The notes under the pieces were generated by a model that saw nothing but the letters and a program-made list of their open reading frames with translations, was not told the DNA's origin and did no database searches. DNA of 64,000 bases from Linnemannia elongata. Its lineage: Eukaryota > Mortierellomycota > Mortierellomycetes > Mortierellales > Mortierellaceae. The position numbers were made by a program, and so were the translations under genes. Shown here piece after piece: positions 20,859-29,467 of this stretch (position 1 is the stretch's first letter; every line of letters begins with the position of its first letter). The DNA lies in the NCBI GenBank assembly GCA_036320915.1, contig JAXBDG010000016.1, forward strand, positions 558,001-622,000, given 5' to 3'.

Positions 20859-21116
20859 CAAGGAGTGTGGAGTTATGAAGAAACGAATGAAAGAAAAGTG
20901 TGTAGAAAAGAAGAGGGTTAGGGGGAAAAGACGTTGCCATAGCCACATGGTCCTTTATCTCACTCAAAATCACACACCGCGTGGACCTGAGTGTTACACA
21001 ACGAATACATGTGGCCCATTGAATGGAAGTAACCATCGTTACAAGAAAATCACTTATGCTCTCACGTGGACTTATAACTCGCGCCAGAGGGCCTCGGTCG
21101 AGGCCAGTTACTTGCG

Positions 21117-22085
21117 GTCGAGGCCACTTACTTCTTCACCGCCCTCACTGGTCTCCTTGCTTTGCTGAAGATCTATCCCAATGTCAAGAAAGGACCCATA
21201 AAGCCCTAGCAGGACCACTCGTATGGATCCAACGGTGGATATGCAACCAACGCAACCGTGGAAATAGTAGGACCTCGAGCACTCCATGGTGCATATCCAG
21301 AATCCATATGCCGACACCCATCAACAACAGATCCTATCTCACTATAGCTCAGTCCGTTCGCCGCCTCAGACCTACTCATATTCTCTCATCTCCAGAACAG
21401 GGCAAGGGGACATTAGATTCACATTCACCCGGGCAACAAGAACACTCGCTGATTATCTTGAGTATGGATCCATCGGCCATCCCAGTCCAACTATTTCCAC
21501 CGCAGCGACAACAAAAAGGCCACTAGGGCAGATATACGACACTCGGGCTCCACTTCCGAACCCCAGCTCAGCACAAGCACGACCATATGAGAAGTACACA
21601 CTTGGAACACAGTAGCAGCTTTATCCGGAGCTAATATATGATCGTCGCATGCCTCTTGCGAACCCGCACTCAGTACAACCTAAACCCATCGACTATTACC
21701 AAAAAAAACAACTACCACAACAGCAGACTTTTGACACTGAGTACCCTTTCCGAATCTTTGCTCGGTTCAGGCCTCAGCAGGGCTAATTCAGGCGAGGATG
21801 CGACAGGGTACGACCAGATAACGTACCTTCCGAATCCAACATCAGCGTAAGCTTCAGCAGAATCACCAATACCACACCTACCCAATCGTGCGCAGATCGA
21901 GCGAGAGTGCCCATACTATAAAGTGCCACTGCTGAACCTTGCTCCAGAACAGACAGCAGCAGGACTATCAGCACTCTACCCACCCGCGCGGATCCAACAG
22001 GAATTCGACGTGCGACATTTGCTAATACTTCCGTCGCGGCAGCAGCACCTTATCCACCCACATCGACATAGTCTCAGTTAGAACA
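21117..22085 (+). pseudogene. decayed paralogue of the four-helix membrane protein at 22.7 kb
   Basis: The frame starting at 21117 reads VEATYFFTALTGLLALLKIY then KKGPIKP and a stop. This aligns with the fourth membrane helix and following loop of the intact neighbour (VEFSPFFVIVMGLFALLEIY, RKGPMLP). Downstream, after further stops, come GQIYDTRAPLPNPSSAQ and LIYDRRMPLANPHSVQ, the same repeat core as in the neighbouring genes. The first three helices are missing and several stops interrupt the rest. Confidence 0.7.
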
Positions 22086-22721
22086 GCGATAGTTTGACCT
22101 GTGGTTGTCATTGACAACTATGAAGGCAAGGCGTGTACTCTTTATTTTTCAGCCTAGGATTTCACTCTTACTCTTTCATTTCCCTCTCACTCACCTTCTC
22201 CTTCTTGACAACTCGCTATTGACTTGCACTTTGTATTCGAATGATAGCACGTCTCTTTTTTGACTGTGCCCTGTTATTTAACTGTTTTGAGTGCTCATGA
22301 TGCTTTGTTATTTTGTTTTGTTGTTTTTTTGTTGTTTGTTGTGTACTGTATATTTAAATTTGGAAATAAGTGTCCTCACTTGTTTCCTTATGCAGCATGC
22401 TCCTATTTCGAGTCCAGACAACGATCTGTTAATCTCCCACCGCATCTGTAGGACCGTGGCGAAGAAAAGAATGCAAGATGGAAAGTGGTGTAACAAAACC
22501 CGTATGGTCAAGAGGGAGGGAGGGTGTTGGCGAGTGCTTTTCTTGGGCAAGTACTTTCCTTTGACTAATAGCATCCCATTGGTCATCGCCTTTGTACTCA
22601 TCCCCATTATCTTTTTTCTTTTCCTATCTTTGCAAATAGCCTTTCATTTTTCTTTTCCTTCACACCGCACCTCTCATCCTCCCACATCATCCTCCCTCGT
22701 TCAACTCCCTCTTCTTCAATA
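22086..22721. other. intergenic region, promoter of the next gene
   Basis: T-rich and then C/T-rich sequence leading into the ATG at 22722. It contains a GGTGTTGGCGAGT word (about 22526-22538) also present in the 86-base tandem repeat near 18 kb, a hint that the upstream regions of this gene family are related. No gene seen. Confidence 0.4.
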
Positions 22722-24062
22722 ATGGCTTCGACAGGCCTTCGTACCCTACGGATATGGATGGTCATCCTTACATTCACCAACCTGGTCTTTATAACCATCC
22801 ACTACGCCGAAGGCAAATACGGGAGCAACTCTGGCACCTACCGCCTCTTTAGCTACATTGACAAAGGACTGACCGTCAAAAACGACAAATTCTTTCTTTG
22901 GCAGGACTGGACTCTGATAGTCACTTCCTCGGTCCTCTTTCTCGCCTACATATACGCCTACAAGGTCATTACTATACGCCTTCACAAGTACCTCCGTGCA
23001 TTGTTGGTGTTGATCCCTACAGTGTTAGTATTGCTTGTCAAGATCCAGTATATCTGTCTAGTCCTGAGCCTAGATTATCCTATGCCCGATGGTCCACCTA
23101 CACCCTTCGACTGCGCATACCTAAGCGGACTGGAACGGATATATTGTGGCGTCGTCGAGTTCAGTCCCTTCTTCGTCATTGTCATGGGACTCTTCGCCCT
23201 CTTGGAGATATACACCACCATCAGGAAGGGACCTATGCTGCCCAAAGGCTACCACCAATCGTACATACCGAATGTCGGATACGCCGAGGGTGTCAATGTT
23301 GACTATGTCCGACCTCCAGAGACGCCGATGATCATACAACACCCGCTGTGGTTACAGAATCCGTACGGCGGTGGTGATGGCAATCAACAGTCCTCGACTT
23401 TGAACCGCCCCTTCTTTCCATTCCCCTCCTACTGGGCGTTCCCCCCCGAACAGAATATACCAAACTACTTCAACAGCATGGATCCTGCGGCCACTCCTGG
23501 ACCACGACCTCTTCAGCAGCTACCGTCATTACCAGAGGAAGTGTTTGACAGTCGATTACCTATTCCGGCATCTGCTCAAAGGCCCGTCTACTCCTACGAA
23601 CCCCGTAACATGCCATCAGTAGGTGCAGAAGTGTTTGACAATCGATTACCTATTCCGACATCTGCTCAAGGGCCCGTCTACTCCTACGAACCCCATAACA
23701 TGCCATCAGTAGGTGCAGAAGTGTTTGACAATCGATTACCTATTCCGACATCTGCTCAAGGGCCCGTCTACTCCTACGAACCCCGTAACATGCCATTAGT
23801 AGGCGCAGAAGTGTTTGACAATCGATTACCTATTCCGACATCTGCTCAAAGGCCCGACTACCCCAACGAACCCCCTAACATGCCATCAGTAGGCGCAGAG
23901 GTCTCTATCGTAGGCGTAGGAGGCTCTTTCGTAGGCCAACAGTTCGATGTGCGAGCACCTCGTGCGCCGCAGGGACTAGTTTCTGTACAACGACGACCAC
24001 AGGAGGAGGAAGAGGAAGAGGAGGAGGAGGAGGAGGAGGAGGAGGAGTTTGACGATTGGTAG
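22722..24062 (+). CDS. four-helix membrane protein with C-terminal IYD/VFD-R-P repeats
   Basis: Intact single-exon gene, 446 residues, family not recognised. Four hydrophobic helices (about residues 9-28, 65-83, 92-116 and 141-160) form a MARVEL- or tetraspan-like N-terminal half, with charged loops between them. After residue 170 the protein is soluble and Pro-rich. It carries four near-identical 30-residue repeats (core EVFDNRLPIPTSAQ and PVYSYEPRNMPSVGA), then ends in a run of about 18 Glu and FDDW. The start is the first ATG after a CT-rich leader. The repeats resemble those of two nearby loci, so this seems to be the intact member of a local family. A role in membrane or cell-wall organisation is possible but not shown. 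Confidence 0.75.
   Translation: MASTGLRTLRIWMVILTFTNLVFITIHYAEGKYGSNSGTYRLFSYIDKGLTVKNDKFFLWQDWTLIVTSSVLFLAYIYAYKVITIRLHKYLRALLVLIPTVLVLLVKIQYICLVLSLDYPMPDGPPTPFDCAYLSGLERIYCGVVEFSPFFVIVMGLFALLEIYTTIRKGPMLPKGYHQSYIPNVGYAEGVNVDYVRPPETPMIIQHPLWLQNPYGGGDGNQQSSTLNRPFFPFPSYWAFPPEQNIPNYFNSMDPAATPGPRPLQQLPSLPEEVFDSRLPIPASAQRPVYSYEPRNMPSVGAEVFDNRLPIPTSAQGPVYSYEPHNMPSVGAEVFDNRLPIPTSAQGPVYSYEPRNMPLVGAEVFDNRLPIPTSAQRPDYPNEPPNMPSVGAEVSIVGVGGSFVGQQFDVRAPRAPQGLVSVQRRPQEEEEEEEEEEEEEEEFDDW
23538..23897 (+). repeat. four tandem 90-base coding repeats
   Basis: Units start at 23538, 23628, 23718 and 23808, with exact 90-base spacing. Differences are few and mostly in the first and last units, indicating recent expansion. 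Confidence 0.92.
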
Positions 24063-24475
24063 CCAACTAATATGGCTATCATCTATGAGTAGGGTCTCCT
24101 CACGTCATAGGAACGTGGTAGGGATTTACCTTGCAAGAGGATAGTTAATGTTAATACAATCCTAGTGGTCTTTGTCCACTGTTTACTGTTTACTGTTTGT
24201 GTAATGTGATTGATGGTCCAAGTGATGGTACCTTTTTAATATCCTCTCGATTTCAAAGGGCAGGGGCAATTGATATATCTGTTCTCGTGTGATGTCGAGG
24301 GAACAGGGAAGGAGAAACAAAAAGGGAAGACAGAGATGATTTTTCTTGATGCATACACATGGTCATGTCTTCTCACTGGTGCTTCCCCTCAATTAACTGG
24401 CAAAAAAAAAAAAAAAAGTTTCTGATGTATGAAAAAGGGTAGGACATTAAGAACTGCTTTAAAAATGAGAATGTC
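24063..24475. other. intergenic region
   Basis: 3' flank of the membrane-protein gene, including a triple TTTACTG repeat (about 24180-24200) and an A run near 24403-24417. No gene seen. Confidence 0.4.
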
Positions 24476-24717
24476 TTACTGGCAGGGGACGATACTATCA
24501 ATCAACTCGATATACTGCTTCTTGGCCATCTCCATGAGGAGACCCTTCTTCTTCTTCCTGGCATCCCACGTGAATTTCCCTACAGGAGGGCGCTAAGTGC
24601 CGATGTCGCCTACAATGGCCTGCTGGAAAGTGCGAGCAGATCCAAAACTTGATGGTCTGTGGCTCCTTCGAGGGTCTTGACCTTTCCAGCGGCGGGCTTG
24701 AACTTGGCAGAAGTCAT
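24476..24717 (-). pseudogene. acyl-CoA-binding protein (ACBP) pseudogene
   Basis: ACBP is a small four-helix cytosolic protein that binds long-chain acyl-CoA. Start MTSAKFKPAAGKVKTLEG matches the ACBP N-terminus. The frame then shifts and SARTFQQAIVGDIGT appears, where the family has YKQATVGD, followed by a stop. GKFTWDARKKKKGLLMEMAK and KQYIELIDSIV follow, corresponding to the family K-WDAWN-KKG and YI-LVD segments. At least one frameshift plus one stop inactivate it. The order and total length (about 80 codons) match the family. Confidence 0.8.
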
Positions 24718-24984
24718 GTTGTGTTTTGTGTTTTGTTTTTTTTTGTTTGGTGGAGGCGGGTGAATGATTTTGGATGAGAGAGTTTGGGCGGAGGTTTGAA
24801 GGCAAAGATGAAAAGAAAAGAGAACAAGAGAAAAGGAAGAAGAGGCTAACAAAATTTTTAATAGAGTGAATGGTGCGACATGGTCAAAGGGGAGATATCG
24901 AGAGTTACATACAACATGGATGTCCCTAAGTGGCAAATAATTGCATTCACATTTTTTTTTTATTTCGTATTGATCCACATGTTA

Positions 24985-25380
24985 TCAAACTTCCTGGGTC
25001 CTACAGGTAGAAAGAAGATCCAATGCCATGTGGGTGGCAGCCATCCACTCCTCTACCGCAGCCTTCACCGCTAACCCACCAGCAACATCTCCTGCCCACT
25101 CCCTCTTCGACACCAAACCCTTGATCTCCTTCAGCTTAGGCCAATTGACGTGCATCCAGTCCAGTTCCGCAATCTTAATTCTGTGAGCAGTTGACCTGAC
25201 ATCTAGTACCCTCAACTCTTCCATCCCACCCAACAATTCCAACCCACTCGCCAACGAAAACTCTAGGCACCGGTAATGAAAAGTGAAATAGTCTCCCAAC
25301 AATGCCTCCTCCAATTCAACCTCACTCATCCCAGGGCTCACACCCATATTCTCATACTCGCTCAAATCCAGATCCAACAA
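24985..25380 (-). pseudogene. 3' fragment of F-box/LRR gene
   Basis: It encodes only the last part of the local F-box/LRR family: LEFSLASGLELLGG, RVLDVRSTAHRI, ELDWMHVNWPKLKEI and SKREWAGDVAGGLAVKAAV are nearly identical to the gene at 44.7-46.5 kb. At the very end a one-base indel changes the frame, so the family tail (HPxGIGS) is misread and the frame runs on. The F-box and most LRRs are missing upstream. Confidence 0.8.
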
Positions 25381-25668
25381 GGAGGGATTGTGCCAGACTG
25401 TGTTGATCTAGGTAACTACTGACAACAGAAATGACCTCTGGGGGGATCCAGATGATGGTCGTTGGCGGCATGGGGTTACTGGTCTAGGTCCAGGCGATGT
25501 GTTGTCAATGTCGTTCCTGGCCTGAAATGCAAAAGAGTGAAGTGGTAAGAAAGTGATGATAGTAACACCATCGACAGCGACGCCAAAATGGACAATGCGG
25601 AAATTCGTACACCCCCTCGGAAAATAATGAGTGCACGAGCCCGAGCCCGTGCAGAAAGGTGTGCACGA

Positions 25669-26299
25669 GGTGTGTCGATGAAAAAAGAAAAAAAATAATC
25701 TGAATACAGGTGTGTGTGTGTGTAAGGTTGTGTTATTCAAATTGGCGAGTTCTCCCTCCCTCCCTCTCTATGTTTTGAGCAACTGGCACAACCGCATCGG
25801 AATACCATCGAATTGACCACCCAACACCCTCGTGCCGCTTTGGCTCATTTTTCGCCTTATGTTCTTCAATCCATGGATGCACCGCTTCTTCGTCAAAAAC
25901 TCCAGGGTCAATTGATCCTGAGAGGAAAAATGGCTATCTCGCAGGCAATTCGATCAAAAATAGACTCGGCGGACGACATTATCAACCTTTATAAAAGACA
26001 GACCATGGGCACCCATGGACTTGAGAACATATGGCGAAAAATGAGCCAAAGCGGCACGAGAGTGTTGGGTGGTCAATTCGATGGTATTCCGACGCGGGCG
26101 TGCCAGTTGCTCAAAACATAGAGAGGGAGGGGAGTGAACTCGCCAATTCGAATAACACACTGTCGAGTACAAAAACGTGTATTGGGACCAGCCCACAGGC
26201 GAGTGAAGCATGTCTGTTACAGATCATGGCACTCGAGTGTGCGAAAAAGGGGAAACACATCCTTTCACACCCCATTTTTTTTTTTTTCATCGACACACC
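25669..26299. mobile_element. fold-back (long inverted repeat) element
   Basis: The outer words GGTGTGTCGATG (25669-25680) and CATCGACACACC (26288-26299) are exact inverted copies beside A/T runs. Inside are arms of about 150 bases, 25729-25880 and 26010-26159, which are inverted copies with roughly 90 percent identity by eye. They share, for example, TTGAGCAACTGGCAC and GCCGCTTTGGCTCATTTTTCG. The central part is about 130 bases. The right side carries about 120 extra bases between the outer word and the arm. No transposase lies inside, so it resembles a non-autonomous fold-back or MITE-like element. Exact ends and target duplication were not resolved. Confidence 0.65.
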
Positions 26300-26432
26300 G
26301 GAAATCAAAACTATAGTGAAAATCACGCTTCACCTGACGTGGATCCCAATCGGTGACACAAACTGATGACACTAAGAAAAAAGTTACTTGGTCTCATCAA
26401 TTTCTTTGATCAGTTAATTAGATCAAGAATAT

Positions 26433-28274
26433 CTAGTTGAGCTTGGGATTGGGATAAAATGAAGACCCAATACCAAGTGGGTGAGCAGCCATCCATGCTT
26501 CCACAGCAGCCTTGCGAGTTGGTCCCTCCGCATAGTTGACAGACCACCTCCAGTTCGTCTCCAAACCCCTTATCCTCTCCATCTTGGGCCAATTCACATG
26601 CATCCACTCTAGCTCCGCAACCCCAATATAGTGAGCAGTCGACCGAACATCCAGCATTCGCATCTCTTTCAGCCCTTTCAACAGATCCAATCCACTCTCC
26701 AGGGAAAACTCCAACGATAAATAGTTGAATGCATGTGGATGCCTCCCTAACAATGCCTCCTCCAACGCAACCGAGTCCATCGACCGATCTACGCCACAAC
26801 TCTGCATAGTCTTTTCGCTGAGATCCATCAATCCGACAATGAGCTCCTGAAGTCCTGTCATCCTGCTGAGCTGATTGTAAATCCAACCCTGAACAGGCAC
26901 TCTCCTAGCTGGATCTAGCCCTGTCTGCTGCAATATCAGCTCGCCTCCGCTCTGTCGGTACATGACATCCGGTCGGGGCACACCTTGGATTTGAAGCTGG
27001 AGATGCTCCATCGATGGCCCCAGTACCCATGACCGATCCACTCCGCCCTCGACATGATCCAGGAAGGCGTCATACGCATCCACCGCGAGCTCCACAGTAA
27101 ACCTCGTCCTCTGTCGATCCACGATCCCCTCCAGGCGCCTCAGCCTCCTAGCCGAGCACAGTAGATTCACCATTGCGTTCGGCTCGAGATGTTCGGCGCT
27201 CTCTATCCGAAGGACCTCCAACGTCCCAACGTGATCCATCAGCGTCTCCCATGAGTCCATACCAAACTCGGGCATATCTGGCAGTCTTAACTCTCTCCAT
27301 CCCAGCCTGGATGCTTCCAACAGGCCTAAAATAAACTCTTCCGGGTCGTGAGTGCCCTTTCTCCACTCCAGGTTGACGAGCTTGGGACATCCAGCCATGA
27401 GGAGCGCCCGCAACGCCTTCATAGAATTGCTGTCCAGACGATGCAGACGAACAGTCTCCACATTAGGGCACCGGAACAAGAAGACCAACCGGTTAGGGTT
27501 AATGTTATTCTCCCCTCCTCCTGTAATGATGATCTCCTTCAAGGCATGAAAGGATTCAGACTTGGCCAAATAGTACTCGATCGTTTTCTTGACATCAATG
27601 TCCTCATTGCCTCCATCGTCAAGATCCCTGTCGAATGAGAGCGAGTGGAAGAACGAGAGTTCGAGCTTCTCTAGTTTGGCAGTAGGGAAGACTGACACCA
27701 AGTCCGCCATAGCCTCCCTTCCATCGTCATATCGGAAACAGCCCACGTCCAGACTCAAGTATCGCAGATCAGGGTTTTTCTGCAGGATCCGAATTATCGA
27801 AGAGGCACACCTGGGAATTTGTAAAGTCCCCTTGGCGTTGTCGTTGGTCGTCGTGGCGGCGACGGCGGCGGATGTCACAGTCATATTGTTCGACGAGACG
27901 AGTACGTCAACAGGTGAGGTGGGATGGTCCTTGAGGCGGATGGTCAACGAGTCGAGTTTAGCGGCGGTACTTGGAGAAAACTGGGCAACGAAGTATACGA
28001 TGGCTGGGTCTGTGGTTTCGAGCACACGGATATGTCGACAATTTTGAGCCAGGGCATTCTGAGCTTCTCTGGTCCCGAAGCATTCATGCATGGTCTTGTC
28101 GCCCAGTCGAACGACTTCCCAGAGGTAGGGTGTAAAGATGGTCGACCAAGCGAGGTTGACGAGGATGCAGGATGGGTAATCGTTGTGGGAGATTAGGGGG
28201 ATAAGGATGTCGCGAATCTCCTGGGGGAGATCCAGCATGGATGCCCAGATTGGCATTGTTGATGAGTCCTGCAT
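26433..28274 (-). CDS. F-box/leucine-rich-repeat protein 1
   Basis: F-box proteins join substrates to SCF (Skp1-Cul1-F-box) ubiquitin ligases; the LRRs usually choose the substrate. Single exon, about 613 residues from the ATG at 28274 (MQDSS; MPIW at 28256 is an alternative). An in-frame ATG further upstream (28406) lies in leader-like sequence. The F-box is at residues about 13-55 (LDLPQEIRDILIPLI, then W..IFTPYLW). The remainder shows degenerate LRRs of 25-35 residues (for example LRYLSLDVGCF, VETVRLHRL). It ends in the family signature RMLDVRSTAHYIGVAELEWM, HVNWPKMERIRGL and HPLGIGSSF. Same architecture and length as four downstream genes on the same strand. The substrate cannot be told. 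Confidence 0.8.
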   Translation of the reverse strand: MQDSSTMPIWASMLDLPQEIRDILIPLISHNDYPSCILVNLAWSTIFTPYLWEVVRLGDKTMHECFGTREAQNALAQNCRHIRVLETTDPAIVYFVAQFSPSTAAKLDSLTIRLKDHPTSPVDVLVSSNNMTVTSAAVAATTTNDNAKGTLQIPRCASSIIRILQKNPDLRYLSLDVGCFRYDDGREAMADLVSVFPTAKLEKLELSFFHSLSFDRDLDDGGNEDIDVKKTIEYYLAKSESFHALKEIIITGGGENNINPNRLVFLFRCPNVETVRLHRLDSNSMKALRALLMAGCPKLVNLEWRKGTHDPEEFILGLLEASRLGWRELRLPDMPEFGMDSWETLMDHVGTLEVLRIESAEHLEPNAMVNLLCSARRLRRLEGIVDRQRTRFTVELAVDAYDAFLDHVEGGVDRSWVLGPSMEHLQLQIQGVPRPDVMYRQSGGELILQQTGLDPARRVPVQGWIYNQLSRMTGLQELIVGLMDLSEKTMQSCGVDRSMDSVALEEALLGRHPHAFNYLSLEFSLESGLDLLKGLKEMRMLDVRSTAHYIGVAELEWMHVNWPKMERIRGLETNWRWSVNYAEGPTRKAAVEAWMAAHPLGIGSSFYPNPKLN

Positions 28275-28789
28275 TGGCGAAAAGAAGTTAATGGGCGAGA
28301 GGTGAAATGAAAGAAGGACAACGTGTGGGAAAAAAAATGAAATATAAGGATATCTACGTTGTTGCTCCCTACCTTTGACTTTATCTCTACATATTGCACA
28401 GTACATCCTTCCATCCTTCCACCCCTGTCAAATTGCCCCCCTCTTCTCTTTGTTCCGCTCTAACCCCCATCGCATAAAGCCATGAGATTTTTTTTAAAAG
28501 GCTTTTGAGTAATAAGGCTTTCTCTCTCCCCTTTTTTCTCTGCCTTATTCCTCACTCGATTACTCCCCGTAGTACCTTCTACATCCACCACCATCAACAG
28601 CAAAGTCATCCACTCGACGCATTAGCGTTCATTGCCTTGACATTCCTACGTGCGATCAAGTCAGTACCCATTCTCCTCCAATTCACTTACCCGTACTCTC
28701 CTTCTCTTTCGCTTTTCTCCTCATTTTTCTTCACTTTCCCCTTCAGAGAGAATTGCGCATTTTGGCCTTTACCTGTAAACGGGTCAACG
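28275..28789. other. intergenic region
   Basis: Holds the leader of the F-box gene to the left and a CT-rich stretch before a short F-box relic on the plus strand. No intact gene. Confidence 0.4.
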
Positions 28790-28870
28790 CGAAACCTGGC
28801 CCGTTTTTGTCTCGTCCAAAAGACCTGGAACGCATCTTTTAATCCGTACCTCTGGCAATCTTTTGCCTAA
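28790..28870 (+). pseudogene. F-box relic on the plus strand
   Basis: The frame reads NLARFCLVQKTWNASFNPYLW then QSFA and a stop. This matches the second half of an F-box (LxxCxLVxKxWxxxFxPxLW). It is more like other fungal F-box families than like the minus-strand cluster, and nothing downstream continues it. Confidence 0.5.
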
Positions 28871-29467
28871 GAGACCAGCCATACCTACGCTTTCAAACCA
28901 CGTCCAAAATCGACTAAAATCAACATGAGCGCACCTCAGTCCATCGGTAGAGACAGAAGTTTTCCTCCAAAAGAAGACAAATGGCAACAACGACACCGCC
29001 TCCAACTGTTCCTACTCAACCTGCCTTCTTTCCCTGTTTCATCCCACCCACTTCATCACATCAAAAATCAGGTACGATCAGTGTCTAACACATACTATCT
29101 TTACATCGATGACTGGACCAGCCCAAGAGATAACATAGTATGCAGAGGATAATTGCACTGAAGCTGCACAACGGCGTCTTCGCTGAATCACAAAAAGAAT
29201 AACATTTGTGTCAGGGTCGTTAAACACAAGAGCGTCATGAAGGCAATATAGTCGTCGACGCGCTTCTGTTTTCGTTGTTCACTTTTATCAAATCCTCGCC
29301 TTTCTTTCTGTTTCATGTATCGACATTTGGTGCTCCTTACATCAATGTTGGAATTGAACCGATCTCTTGCGATCCTGGACAAAAAGTAACAAATAAATCG
29401 TATATTATATTATGAAAGTAAAAAAACTTTCCCTTCCTAATGCATGAGGATGTGCAGCTCAGGTAGG
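28871..29467. other. intergenic region
   Basis: No supported gene. A stretch at about 29020-29075 (Pro/Ser-rich reading, ending CATCACATC then a GTACG donor-like site) resembles one at 37940-38010. It may be a shared relic of a duplicated leader or first exon. Confidence 0.35.

Noticed and set aside
18609..23897. Regular direct repeats that might suggest a CRISPR-like array
   Set aside because: Units are 90-111 bases, adjoin without unique spacers and keep one reading frame; they are protein-coding repeats in a eukaryote.
20750..25380. The two F-box fragments as halves of one gene split by an insertion
   Set aside because: Both read on the minus strand but the 5' piece lies to the left of the 3' piece, the wrong order for one gene.
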